From assembly GCA_045643885.1 (NCBI GenBank), contig JAZRFY010000026.1, positions 7,169 to 71,168 on the forward strand: a stretch of DNA of 64,000 bases, in the 5' to 3' direction. Below are positions 41,839 through 50,771 of this stretch, in pieces; the stretch's first letter is position 1, and each line of letters starts with the position of its first letter. The translations under genes were made by a program, and so were the position numbers. Under the pieces are notes generated by a model, which made no database searches, was not told the origin of the DNA, and saw only the letters and a program-made list of their open reading frames with translations. The DNA comes from RGIG4608 sp045643885. GTDB lineage: Bacteria; Bacillota; Clostridia; Oscillospirales; CAG-272.

Positions 41839-42844
41839 TTGCTTCACCTCCGTTTTTAGTGGCAAGTCTCTTGTTCTTTAAATAAGTTTTGTCGGTTTTG
41901 TGAATAAGATCTTCAAACCAAAGGATCATAGAGGGCATTACAGTAAATACACAAATAAGACTAAGAAGAACGCCCTTGGAAAGAACAAGACCAATGTCGG
42001 TACCGATTGTGAATGTCATAAGCAAGAGAACCAAAAGACCAACTATTGTAGTAGCTGAGCTACTAATAATTGAAGAAATGGCATTAGCAATGGCATTAAT
42101 CATAGCTTGCTTTTTGTCCTTAACCTCCAGAAGGTCATATTCCTGCTGATAACGGTGCATAAGAATGATAGAATAGTCAATTGAAAGCACAAGCTGGAAT
42201 ACTGCTGCAATTGCAAACGTCATATCAGAAACGCTTTCGAATATGATATTTGAACCCATATTGATAAGTACTGCAACACCAATGGATATAAGCAGCAAAA
42301 CAGGCTCAAAATAAGATTTGCACATAAGCAAAAGCAAGATAAGCATAATAGAAACGGCAAGGGGAATAAGAAGATCGAGTACGTCAAGATAACCGTTTGC
42401 ATAGTAAGTGTGAATTACGTATTCGTCACCAAGATCTGCCTTTATGCTATCAATAACCGAGTTGACCTTTTCGGAATCCATAATATATTCGGTTGTAACC
42501 ATGTACATAGTATAGCTTTTTGTATTATGGTCTGTTGAGTTGATATCATAATCTACGGATTCAACACCTGAATAAGTTTTAAGCTTTTCGTAAATGGTAA
42601 CCTTTTCAGTATATGTCAAATTCTCAAACATAACCTGAACTGTATCCTTAAGCTCAACAGCGGGGAATTCCGAGTTGATGATTTCAAGGCCCTTTCTCAT
42701 TTCCGAATCTTTAGCAAGATATTTGGTTTGATCCTTGTTTACTGTTACACTGCCTATAAGACAAGCGAAGATAAGCGCTATCGCAATGCTTGCTATGAAG
42801 AAGAACAGTCTTTTCTCAACCAAAATTTTAGCAAATTTTTTCAT
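41831..42844 (-). CDS. MMPL/RND exporter, first half
   Basis: A 337-residue membrane protein with one N-terminal helix (about 12-33), a short outer domain (about 35-160) and five or six helices. The conserved LSIDYSIILMHRYQ motif (about residue 220) is the proton-relay Asp-Tyr region of MMPL proteins. It ends in a charged tail and its stop codon overlaps the start of the second half, which has its own ribosome site, so the split is probably real. An intact member would join both parts in 700-1000 residues. Promoter sequence for it is not clear in 42845-42990. Confidence 0.8.
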   Translation of the reverse strand: MKKFAKILVEKRLFFFIASIAIALIFACLIGSVTVNKDQTKYLAKDSEMRKGLEIINSEFPAVELKDTVQVMFENLTYTEKVTIYEKLKTYSGVESVDYDINSTDHNTKSYTMYMVTTEYIMDSEKVNSVIDSIKADLGDEYVIHTYYANGYLDVLDLLIPLAVSIMLILLLLMCKSYFEPVLLLISIGVAVLINMGSNIIFESVSDMTFAIAAVFQLVLSIDYSIILMHRYQQEYDLLEVKDKKQAMINAIANAISSIISSSATTIVGLLVLLLMTFTIGTDIGLVLSKGVLLSLICVFTVMPSMILWFEDLIHKTDKTYLKNKRLATKNGGEANV

Positions 42845-42996
42845 GTATGTTCCTCACAATGTGAATGATAATTATTTAATCACAGTATTATACTACAATA
42901 AGGGAATTTTTTCAAGTGGAATTATACAATTAAATAAGTATAATTTGTTAATTTTATATAATATTAATATTCATATCCCAAATTAATCAAAAGCAC

Positions 42997-43024
42997 TTGA
43001 AAAATTATTAAATAATGGTATAAT
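42997..43024 (+). promoter_or_regulatory. Sigma-A type promoter for dxs
   Basis: TTGAAA (42997-43002) and TATAAT (43019-43024), 16-base spacer, 33 bases before the start codon. Confidence 0.75.
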
Positions 43025-43057
43025 ATATTAGATATAGAATATTAAAGGAGAAATGTT

Positions 43058-44938
43058 ATGCCAGACTATAAATTTCTGAATAATATCAATTCTCCTGCAG
43101 ACTTAAAATTGTTGCAGGAGGATCAAATTGAACCTCTTGCCAGTGAAATTAGAGACTTCTTGGTAGAGAACGTTACTAAAACAGGAGGACATCTTGCATC
43201 CAATCTTGGCGCAGTTGAGCTAAGTCTTGCAATACATAGAGTGTTTGACGTCCCCAATGACCACGTTATATTTGACGTTGGACATCAAAGCTATGTTCAT
43301 AAGATCCTTACCGGCAGAAAAGATAAATTCAACACCTTAAGACAGGGTGGAGGTATTAGTGGATTTACTAAACGAAGCGAAAGTGAGTATGATTGCTTTG
43401 GCGCAGGTCATAGCTCAACCTCAGTTTCAGCAGGTTTAGGCTTTGCAATAGCAGATAAATTGCAGGGCAATGATACATATACTGTCGTTGTTCTTGGCGA
43501 TGGAGCATTTACCGGTGGTATGGTTCACGAGGCACTCAACAATATCGAAAGAAATCTTCGTCTTGTTATCATCTTGAATGAAAATGAAATGTCGATTTCC
43601 AAGAATATCGGATCATTTGCGAAAATCCTCACAAAGCTCCGTCTTAATCCTTCATATGTCAATACTAAAGGATTTTTCAGAACGTTTATTTCACACATTC
43701 CGTTGATCGGTAAACCTCTTTTCAAGGGATTAAGAAACCTTAAAAAGAGAATTAAGGATATGTTTTATGGATCTAACTATTTTGAAAATCTTGGTCTTTT
43801 CTATATAGGTCCTATTGACGGAAATGATGAAAAACAGCTTGAAAGTGCACTTAAGCTTGCTAAATCCTGTAAGGAAAGCACACTTGTTCACGTTAAAACC
43901 GTTAAGGGCAAGGGCTATTCTCCTGCTGAAGAAAATCCTGCCAAGTTCCACGGAATATCTCCCGAAGGATCTATGCGCTCAAATACTAATTTTTCAGAAG
44001 AATTTGGCAAACATCTAAATAATATTGCAAATAATGATGAAAAAGTAGTTGCAATAACCGCAGCAATGCTTGACGGAACCGGTCTTTGCGATTTTGCCAA
44101 TAATCATCCCGACAGAACCTTTGACGTAGGTATCGCAGAAGAACACGCAATTACTTTTGCAGCAGGTCTTGCAGCAAGTGGCATAAAGCCGTATTGTGCA
44201 ATATATTCTACCTTCTTGCAGCGCACCTATGATAATATCATTCACGACGTTGCACTTCAAAATATTCCTGTGAAGATTTGCATCGACAGAGCTGGACTTA
44301 ACGCCTCTGACGGTCCTACTCATCACGGCATATATGACGTGGCAATGCTTTCTCAAGTGCCTAATATGACATTATATTCGGCTTCTACTTATAACACCTT
44401 GAGATTGGCTCTTGACACTATGAATTCCATAGGATTACCCTCTGCAGTCAGATATAATAAGGGTGCTGAAAAGCAAATTATCGTTGACGAATTCTATAAA
44501 GAAGACGCTAAGAATCTTTCTATTAGAACTAACTATTCCAATCCGGAAGAGCTTGATGCAGTGATTGTTACACATGGCGGAATTGCTGCTGAAGCTATAA
44601 AGGCTGCAAGACTTCTTGATTCTAAAATCAAGGTTGGAATCATACTTGTTGAAAGAATTATGCCATATGCAAATCTTGTTGAGGATATCATAAAGGTGAT
44701 ACCCAATAAACCTTCTGTCATCGTTACACTTGAAGAGGAGATAAAAGCAGGTGGATTTGGCATGATGCTTATGGATAAGCTTTCAAAATGCTATATTATG
44801 AGCAATAAACATACTGACATAATTGCTGTTGAAGATAGCTTTGCAGATAAATACGGAGAAGATATCTATGCTTCACTTGGTCTTGATGCCAATAGCATCG
44901 CACAAAGAATAATTAACTTAAAGGAGAGAACAAAATGA
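43058..44938 (+). CDS. dxs: 1-deoxy-D-xylulose-5-phosphate synthase
   Basis: A 626-residue TPP enzyme of normal length; it makes DXP from pyruvate and glyceraldehyde 3-phosphate, the first step of the MEP isoprenoid pathway. Visible are GGHLASNLGAVEL, the VFDVGHQSYVHKILTGR His segment, the TPP motif GDGAFTGGMVHEALNN, and in the pyrimidine domain DVGIAEEHAITFAAGLA. The ribosome site is AAAGGAG. The DtxR-type regulator gene overlaps its stop by four bases. Confidence 0.95.
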   Translation: MPDYKFLNNINSPADLKLLQEDQIEPLASEIRDFLVENVTKTGGHLASNLGAVELSLAIHRVFDVPNDHVIFDVGHQSYVHKILTGRKDKFNTLRQGGGISGFTKRSESEYDCFGAGHSSTSVSAGLGFAIADKLQGNDTYTVVVLGDGAFTGGMVHEALNNIERNLRLVIILNENEMSISKNIGSFAKILTKLRLNPSYVNTKGFFRTFISHIPLIGKPLFKGLRNLKKRIKDMFYGSNYFENLGLFYIGPIDGNDEKQLESALKLAKSCKESTLVHVKTVKGKGYSPAEENPAKFHGISPEGSMRSNTNFSEEFGKHLNNIANNDEKVVAITAAMLDGTGLCDFANNHPDRTFDVGIAEEHAITFAAGLAASGIKPYCAIYSTFLQRTYDNIIHDVALQNIPVKICIDRAGLNASDGPTHHGIYDVAMLSQVPNMTLYSASTYNTLRLALDTMNSIGLPSAVRYNKGAEKQIIVDEFYKEDAKNLSIRTNYSNPEELDAVIVTHGGIAAEAIKAARLLDSKIKVGIILVERIMPYANLVEDIIKVIPNKPSVIVTLEEEIKAGGFGMMLMDKLSKCYIMSNKHTDIIAVEDSFADKYGEDIYASLGLDANSIAQRIINLKERTK

Positions 44939-45297
44939 GCTTATATGAATCAGGCGAAATGTACCTTGAAACAATTTTTGTTTTAACCAATGAGGGAAAA
45001 AATATAAGAGCAATTGACGTTTGTGAACATATGGGATACTCCAAGCCCAGTGTCAGCCGTGCTCTTGGTATTTTAAAGAAGAGTGGCCATATTCTTGTTG
45101 ATAAAAACGGGTATCTTACCTTGACTGAGGAAGGTATTAAGGTGGCAAAAAAGATTTACGAAAGACACAAAATTCTTACTGAAGTGCTTATCGAGATTGG
45201 TGTTAGCCCTGAGGTTGCAAGTGACGACGCTTGTAAGATAGAGCATCATATAAGTGACGAGTCCTTCGAAGCAATCAAATCAAAATTCCAAAAATAA
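44935..45297 (+). CDS. DtxR/MntR-type metal-dependent regulator (short)
   Basis: A 120-residue protein. The winged helix is LYESGEMYLETIFVLTNEGKNIRAIDVCEHMGYSKPSVSRALGILKKSG split over about 2-50, and the dimerisation region includes ERHKILTEVLIEIGVSPEVASDDACKIEHHIS with the Glu and His pattern (about 77-107) that binds Mn or Fe in MntR. It lacks the SH3-like third domain, as in MntR. ATGA overlap with dxs means coupled translation. An operator cannot be fixed. Confidence 0.85.
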   Translation: MSLYESGEMYLETIFVLTNEGKNIRAIDVCEHMGYSKPSVSRALGILKKSGHILVDKNGYLTLTEEGIKVAKKIYERHKILTEVLIEIGVSPEVASDDACKIEHHISDESFEAIKSKFQK

Positions 45298-45302
45298 AAA
45301 AT

Positions 45303-45330
45303 AGCGGAGATGCAAGCATCTCCGCTTTAT
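45303..45330 (+). terminator. Bidirectional terminator after the DtxR-type gene
   Basis: GCGGAGATGC and GCATCTCCGC (45304-45313, 45316-45325) with a two-base loop and T-rich tail. Confidence 0.9.
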
Positions 45331-45333
45331 TTA

Positions 45334-46518
45334 TTATACTAAACCGTTTTTGATATCCTCAATGAATTTTGCCATTCTTTCAAGACCTTCCGTTATGTGC
45401 TTGATTGAATAAGCGTAGGAAATTCTTGCAAATCCTGTGCCACTAGCTCCAAATGCTTCACCGGGAACGATTGCCACGTGATATCTCTTTAAAAGCTCAG
45501 TGCAAAATTCTTCGCCGCTAAGACCGAACTGAGAAATCTTAGGGAAGATATAGAAAGCACCCTTTGGCTCAAAGCTTTCAATGCCCATTTCAAGAAGCTT
45601 TTCATATATAAGAGTTCTTCTTCTGTCATATTCTGCGGTCATATAAGCAATGTCACCGTCACCATTTTTAAGTGCAGAAATTGCAGCAAACTGTGACGTT
45701 GTTGGGCTTGACATTATTTCATACTGATGAATCTTAAGCATCTGAGAGGTGATTTGCTTGGGAGCACATACCCAGCCAAGACGCCAGCCTGTCATAGCAA
45801 ATGCCTTTGAAAAGCCGTTCACAACGATGGTGCGTTCCTTCATGCCGTCAATAGAAGCAATTGAGCAATGCTTAGATCCATAGGTCATCTCTGCATATAT
45901 TTCATCAGAAAGAATTACGATATTTGTATCTCTGACAATATCGGCAATCTCCTCAAGCTCCTCTTTTGTCATTATAGCGCCTGTAGGATTGTTAGGAAAG
46001 GGAAGAACAATCATTTTTGTTCTATCCGTAATAAGTGATTTCAATTTGTCGGGATCGATCTTAAATTCGTTTTCAAAATATGTTTCAAGAATAACAGGTG
46101 TTGCACCCGCCATCTTTGCAAGAGGCTCATAGCATACGAACGAGGGTGTTGGAATGATAACCTCATCACCGATATCAAGAGTAGCTCTCATTGCAATATC
46201 GATAGCCTCAGAGCCACCAACTGTTACGATAATTTCATCCTTGGGATTATATGAAAGACCAAATCTTCTTGTCATATAATTATCTATTTCACGACGAAGC
46301 TCTTCAAGACCTGCATTTGCAGTATAGAACGTCTTTCCGGTTTCAAGGCTTTGAATACCGGCTTCGCGAATATGCCAGGGTGTAACGAAATCAGGCTGAC
46401 CGACAGTAAGTGATATAACGTCCTTCATATCGGGAGATATCATATCGAAATATTTTCTGATTCCCGATTTAGGTATATCAACAATTTTCTTGGGTAATAC
46501 CTTACTGTAATCAATCAT
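45334..46518 (-). CDS. Class I/II aminotransferase (PatA/AspC-like)
   Basis: A 394-residue PLP enzyme. The PLP Lys is in VNGFSKAFAMTGWRLGW (about residue 236), the Asp in VILSDEIYAEMTYG (about 203), and the substrate Arg in GTGFARISYAYS near the C-terminus. Members act on aspartate, aromatic amino acids or acetyl-diaminopimelate; the exact substrate is open. It overlaps the upstream Lrp-type gene by four bases, so that regulator probably controls it. Confidence 0.88.
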   Translation of the reverse strand: MIDYSKVLPKKIVDIPKSGIRKYFDMISPDMKDVISLTVGQPDFVTPWHIREAGIQSLETGKTFYTANAGLEELRREIDNYMTRRFGLSYNPKDEIIVTVGGSEAIDIAMRATLDIGDEVIIPTPSFVCYEPLAKMAGATPVILETYFENEFKIDPDKLKSLITDRTKMIVLPFPNNPTGAIMTKEELEEIADIVRDTNIVILSDEIYAEMTYGSKHCSIASIDGMKERTIVVNGFSKAFAMTGWRLGWVCAPKQITSQMLKIHQYEIMSSPTTSQFAAISALKNGDGDIAYMTAEYDRRRTLIYEKLLEMGIESFEPKGAFYIFPKISQFGLSGEEFCTELLKRYHVAIVPGEAFGASGTGFARISYAYSIKHITEGLERMAKFIEDIKNGLV

Positions 46519-47000
46519 TCGCCAAAGATCTCTCTTTCGTCGGTTTCGGGAGTAGAGCCGTAGATAACGCCCTTATCCTTGTATTTTCTCAAAACAAAGT
46601 GAGTTGAAGTTGTCTGAATGTGAGAAATGGGAGAAAGCTTTTCGGCAACGAAAAGAGCAACCTCACGAAGAGTCTTGCCTTCGATAATGATTGCAAAGTC
46701 AAAGCCTCCAGAAATAAGATAAAGACTTTCAACCTCGGGATAGTTATAAATCTTTTCAGCAATTCTATCAAAGCCACGCTCAGGCTGAGGAGTGGTCTTA
46801 ACCTCAATTATTGCAGTAACGTATTCGCGAGAAGTCTTGTCCCAGTCGATAAGTGTTTTATATCCAAGAATAACGCCTTGCTTCTCGTAATCAAGGATCA
46901 TTTTCTTTATATCGCCAACTTCTTTGTCAAGCATCTTTGAGAGCTGCTCGGGAGTGAGAGTGGCATCATTTTCAAGCAATGTGAGCAATTTGTTTTCCAT
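46515..47000 (-). CDS. Lrp/AsnC-family transcription regulator
   Basis: A 161-residue regulator with an N-terminal helix-turn-helix (LTPEQLSKMLDKEVGDIKKMI, about 16-37) and a C-terminal RAM ligand domain (YVTAIIEVKT, SGGFDFAIII). The N-terminal HTH is short and slightly divergent. It overlaps the aminotransferase start (ATGA), so the pair is a small self-controlled unit for amino-acid use. Confidence 0.88.
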   Translation of the reverse strand: MENKLLTLLENDATLTPEQLSKMLDKEVGDIKKMILDYEKQGVILGYKTLIDWDKTSREYVTAIIEVKTTPQPERGFDRIAEKIYNYPEVESLYLISGGFDFAIIIEGKTLREVALFVAEKLSPISHIQTTSTHFVLRKYKDKGVIYGSTPETDEREIFGE

Positions 47001-47078
47001 ATCGGTAACTCCTTAAAATAAATACTGATTAATTATATCACATTTTTGATATTTAGTAAATAGTTTTATTATTTTTTC

Positions 47079-47107
47079 TTGCAACTTTTACTTTTATGTA
47101 GTATAAT
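47079..47107 (+). promoter_or_regulatory. Sigma-A type promoter for the uronate isomerase-like gene
   Basis: TTGCAA (47079-47084) and TATAAT (47102-47107), 17-base spacer, followed by a perfect GGAGG site. The presence of a good promoter argues that the downstream frame is expressed. Confidence 0.75.
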
Positions 47108-47134
47108 AAATAAAAAAGTAAGGGAGGAACTAAA

Positions 47135-48214
47135 ATGAACGAAAATTATCTTTTGAATAATGAAGCTGCAAAAAAGCTATATTTCGAATATGCCAAGAAT
47201 CTTCCCACTTTGTATCTCTATTTCAACTGTAAGGTAAGCGAAAAACCATACGATAATATTACCCAAGCATTTATTTGGAATGATTATTATAAGCTTTTTC
47301 TTCTAGACAATTCACCCCTAAATATTCTTGAAGCTTCAGATTATACGATTTTCAAGGAATTTTGCAATTTGATACCGAAGTTAGCTATGCATCCTATATA
47401 TATACTTGCGCATATCGAGCTAAAAGAAAACTTTGATTGTCAGCTTGAAATCAATGGTGACAATTGTGACGCTATATGGTATCATTGCAATGACTATATT
47501 AAAAACAATGATTTCTCTGATTTTTATGTTCAAAAGAAGAACAATTGCATTAATATTCCATATTTGGATTTAAACGGTTTGTTGGATAAATGCATTAATG
47601 ATGAGAATATTACTGATTTGGAAAGCTTTGAAAATGCTGCCATTAAAGTTTTGACATTGTATAATGAAAACGGTTGTAAGAGAGCGCATTTAAATAGAAT
47701 CGTTGATGATTTTAATAAGCCCAACCCTTACCAGGCAAATTTAATCCTTCAAAGAATCAGAGAAAGAGATAAGACTCTTATTGATTCGGACCTTGCTTTG
47801 CTTGAAGCACAAGCGCTTAGAACAATCGGCATCAAAGCAAAAGAAATGGGTTGGAAGTATTTTTCCGATAATGAAAATTGGGGAACCAATGGAGATTTAT
47901 TTAGCTACCTTGCATACTCTTCAGCTCTGCCGGAGCTAATCGAGATAGTAAGCGGTGATTTTATTGCATCTTCGTTTAATTTTTCAGAATTGATTTCAAA
48001 ATATGCCCATAGTTATCCAATTGGAGATATGATATTCCATATAGAATCTACATCTCCAACAGCTGCATATGCAAGATACGACTATTATAAACGTATACTT
48101 TGCAATCTTTTAGGAGAAGCCATTGAAAACGGCGAATATACCTCCGATGAAAGTACTGTAAAGAAGATTATCGAAGACATTTTATATAATAATTTAAAAG
48201 AAGCCATCAAATGA
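47135..48214 (+). CDS. Uronate isomerase homologue lacking the metal and catalytic residues
   Basis: A 359-residue protein whose N-terminus (YLLNNEAAKKLYFEYAKNLP), the block DNITQAFIWNDYYKLFLLDN, the ASDYTIFKEFCNLIPKL and IYILAHIELKENF parts, and the C-terminus (YYKRILCNLLGEAIENGEY, IIEDILYNNLKEA) follow uronate isomerase (UxaC) in order. UxaC is about 465 residues; roughly 100 are missing from the middle. The DYHCH zinc motif reads LYLYFN, the GDHYKW His is Tyr, the HIGA motif reads FSDN, and TDSRSF reads TSPTAA, so no metal site or reaction is expected. It is intact, with promoter and GGAGG site, so it is probably kept for binding or regulation. Neighbours give no sugar-acid context. Confidence 0.75.
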   Translation: MNENYLLNNEAAKKLYFEYAKNLPTLYLYFNCKVSEKPYDNITQAFIWNDYYKLFLLDNSPLNILEASDYTIFKEFCNLIPKLAMHPIYILAHIELKENFDCQLEINGDNCDAIWYHCNDYIKNNDFSDFYVQKKNNCINIPYLDLNGLLDKCINDENITDLESFENAAIKVLTLYNENGCKRAHLNRIVDDFNKPNPYQANLILQRIRERDKTLIDSDLALLEAQALRTIGIKAKEMGWKYFSDNENWGTNGDLFSYLAYSSALPELIEIVSGDFIASSFNFSELISKYAHSYPIGDMIFHIESTSPTAAYARYDYYKRILCNLLGEAIENGEYTSDESTVKKIIEDILYNNLKEAIK

Positions 48215-48230
48215 TGGCTTCTTTCTTTTT
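48197..48230 (+). terminator. Bidirectional terminator overlapping the UxaC-like stop codon
   Basis: AAAGAAGCCATCA and TGATGGCTTCTTT (48197-48209, 48212-48224) with a two-base loop and TTTTT tail. The stop codon lies in the stem. Confidence 0.9.
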
Positions 48231-49143
48231 ATGCTATAAATTCAAGAATATCTTTTATACATTCTTCGCGGGAAATATCATTAAGAACCTCGTGACGGTT
48301 CTTTTCGTAGAGCTTTGTAGTAACGATTGCGCCTTTTTCACGGAGCTTCTTATCTACTACAAGAACACCTTTACCGTAATCACCAACAACGTCATCAGCA
48401 CCTGATACGAGAAGAATGGGCATTTTCTTTGCAACAGCTTCAAACCATTCATCCTTATTTACAAGGTGCAAAAGATATATAAGGTCGTGCATTGCAGAAA
48501 CAGTGAAGTTAAAGGTACAGAACTTGTCATTGTGATAAGCATCGCGAACACTTGCATCGTTTGTGAGCCACGCGTGAGGGCCTTCTTCTTTAGGATATTT
48601 CGCATTATAACTACCAAAAGCAATCATATCCATAAGAGGGGAGTAGTGCTTAGGACCTCTTATTCCTCTTATAATTCTGGCAAGATATACACCGATAATA
48701 CTGATAGGCAAGGGACCGCCCGTTCCCATAACGATGAGCTTGTCAGGAGTTACGTATTTTTGAGTAGATCTTCTTACTACAAATGAGCCCATGCTATGTC
48801 CCATAAGATAATACGGATAATCACCGTATTCTTCCTTGATTGCATCATAGAATACCTTAACGTCTTGACAAATGATATCCTCACCGCCCTTATCGGCAAA
48901 ATGGCCAAGCTCACTGTCGTTAGTTGCAGTATGTCCGTGACCGATATGATCGTATGCGAATGTGATATAGCCTGCTGCAGCCATAATTCTCATAAAGGAA
49001 TCATATCTTGCGATATGCTCAGTTTTTCCGTGTACAACGTGGAAATAACCCTTTATTTCTCCGTGAGGAAGATATACCTTTCCAACAAGCCAGGTAGTCT
49101 TGTTAGAGGATAATACTTTCTTATCTAAAATTGAATATTCCAT
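48229..49143 (-). CDS. Alpha/beta hydrolase, lysophospholipase/monoacylglycerol lipase type
   Basis: A 304-residue hydrolase. The nucleophile is in LMGHSMGSFV (about residue 109), the oxyanion region includes VHGKTEHIARY (HG near 38), and the acid and His of the triad are in SGADDVVGDYGKG (about 248) and EKNRHEVLNDI (about 283). No signal peptide. It lies nine bases after glpK's stop, which fits release of glycerol from lipids feeding glycerol kinase. Confidence 0.85.
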   Translation of the reverse strand: MEYSILDKKVLSSNKTTWLVGKVYLPHGEIKGYFHVVHGKTEHIARYDSFMRIMAAAGYITFAYDHIGHGHTATNDSELGHFADKGGEDIICQDVKVFYDAIKEEYGDYPYYLMGHSMGSFVVRRSTQKYVTPDKLIVMGTGGPLPISIIGVYLARIIRGIRGPKHYSPLMDMIAFGSYNAKYPKEEGPHAWLTNDASVRDAYHNDKFCTFNFTVSAMHDLIYLLHLVNKDEWFEAVAKKMPILLVSGADDVVGDYGKGVLVVDKKLREKGAIVTTKLYEKNRHEVLNDISREECIKDILEFIA

Positions 49144-49152
49144 AAATTACTC

Positions 49153-50634
49153 CTAAAATGATCTGCAAGCATTGATTGCATCTTCCCATCCCTTAAGAAG
49201 AGTGTTTCGTTTTTCATTCTCAATAGAAGGGATAAACGAATCCTTAGCCTTTACCAAGGTTTTAAGCTCGTCTCTGTCCTTATAGAAACCAACTGCAAGA
49301 CCTGCAAGGAAAGCAGCTCCTTGGGCAGTTGCTTCAGTCGAAGAGGGACGGATAACCTCAACCTCAGATATGTCGCTTTGAAATTGCATAAGGAAATTGT
49401 TAGAAGAAGCACCACCGTCAACCTTAAGTGTTTTGATGCAGCTATTAGTGTCTGCATTCATTGCTCTGATGAGGTCGTTTGATTGATATGCGATAGATTC
49501 AAGAGCGGCTCTTACTATGTGATAAACGTTAGCGCCTCTTGTAAGGCCGGTAATAGTGCCTCTGGCATGCATATCCCAATAGGGAGCACCAAGACCTGCA
49601 AAAGCAGGAACAACGTAAACGCCTGCACTGTCTTCAACCATTTTAGCAAATGCTTCGGATTCCTTTGATTCCTTGATAACCTTCAATTCATCTCTGAGCC
49701 AATGGATTACTGCACCACCTATAAATACTGATCCCTCAAGAGCATATTCGGTTTTTCTGCCTTGCTCAGTTGCTGCAACAGTTGTAATAAGACCGTTTTT
49801 AGAGCTAATGATTTGATTTCCTGTGTGAGCAAGTAGGAAGCATCCCGTGCCGTATGTATTTTTTGCTTGGCCTTCTTCAAAACAGCATTGACCAAAGAGA
49901 GCTGCTTGCTGGTCACCTGCGATTCCACATATCGGAATTGAAGCTCCCATGATATCAACATGACCATATATCTCACTGCTTGAACGAATCTTGGGCAAAA
50001 TAGAGGATGGAATATCAAGTATCTTTAAAAGCTTTTCATCCCACTCGCCCTTTTCAATATTATAAAGCATCGTTCTTGATGCATTTGTTGCGTCAGTTAC
50101 GTGAATTCTGCCTTCAGTAAGCTTCCATATGAGCCAGGTGTCAACGGTTCCAAAAAGGATTTCTCCTCGTTCAGCCATCTCTCGTGCACCTTCAACGTGG
50201 TCAAGTATCCATTTTATCTTTGTGCCACTGAAGTAAGCATCTATTCTAAGTCCTGTTACTTCTTGAATATACTCTGAATAACCTTCTTTGATCAATTGAT
50301 CGCATATGTCTGCAGTTCTGCGGCATTGCCATACGATGGCATTATAAATGGGCTTTCCCGTAATCTTATTCCAAAGAATTGTCGTTTCGCGCTGATTGGT
50401 GATACCTATTCCTGCGATTTCTTCGGCTGAAATGCCACTTTTTGCAATACATTGAGTCAAAGTTGCATACTGATTGGCATATATCTCCATTGGGTCTTGC
50501 TCCACCCAACCGGGTTGAGGATAGTATTGTGTAAATTCGTGCTGAGACGATGAAACAATCTTGCAATCGTGGTCGAAGAGTATGCTTCGAGCACTTGTTG
50601 TACCTTCATCCAAAGCCAAAATATACTTTTTCAT
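49153..50634 (-). CDS. glpK: Glycerol kinase
   Basis: A 493-residue FGGY kinase of normal length. ALDEGTTSARSILFD is the phosphate-binding N-terminus, TDATNASRTMLYNI and the GxxGxG region GGAVIHWLRDEL follow, with KVDGGASSNNFLMQ near residue 410. It makes sn-glycerol 3-phosphate. The ATG at 50634 has GGAGG five bases upstream; a longer open frame to 50736 is spurious. Co-transcribed with the lipase gene. Confidence 0.95.
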   Translation of the reverse strand: MKKYILALDEGTTSARSILFDHDCKIVSSSQHEFTQYYPQPGWVEQDPMEIYANQYATLTQCIAKSGISAEEIAGIGITNQRETTILWNKITGKPIYNAIVWQCRRTADICDQLIKEGYSEYIQEVTGLRIDAYFSGTKIKWILDHVEGAREMAERGEILFGTVDTWLIWKLTEGRIHVTDATNASRTMLYNIEKGEWDEKLLKILDIPSSILPKIRSSSEIYGHVDIMGASIPICGIAGDQQAALFGQCCFEEGQAKNTYGTGCFLLAHTGNQIISSKNGLITTVAATEQGRKTEYALEGSVFIGGAVIHWLRDELKVIKESKESEAFAKMVEDSAGVYVVPAFAGLGAPYWDMHARGTITGLTRGANVYHIVRAALESIAYQSNDLIRAMNADTNSCIKTLKVDGGASSNNFLMQFQSDISEVEVIRPSSTEATAQGAAFLAGLAVGFYKDRDELKTLVKAKDSFIPSIENEKRNTLLKGWEDAINACRSF

Positions 50635-50680
50635 ATAGCCTCCATACTGCCAAATCGCGGCAAAAATAATATACACATCA

Positions 50681-50709
50681 ATTCTATCACAATTTATTTG
50701 ATAATTCAA
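50681..50709 (-). promoter_or_regulatory. Sigma-A type promoter for glpK
   Basis: Minus-strand TTGAAT (50704-50709) and TAGAAT (50681-50686), 17-base spacer. It overlaps the region used by the divergent spoIIIA promoter. Confidence 0.65.
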
Positions 50710-50719
50710 TACTTTTTGT

Positions 50720-50748
50720 AATAATTTGAGCGCCATTTACATAGGAAT
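50720..50748 (+). promoter_or_regulatory. Candidate sigma-E promoter of the spoIIIA operon
   Basis: AATAATTT (50720-50727) and CATAGGAAT (50740-50748) are close to the sigma-E pattern ATATTT and CATACAAT with a normal gap. The family operon is mother-cell sigma-E controlled in Bacillus. Confidence 0.45.
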
Positions 50749-50771
50749 TACTAAAAGGAAGTGGACAAGCG

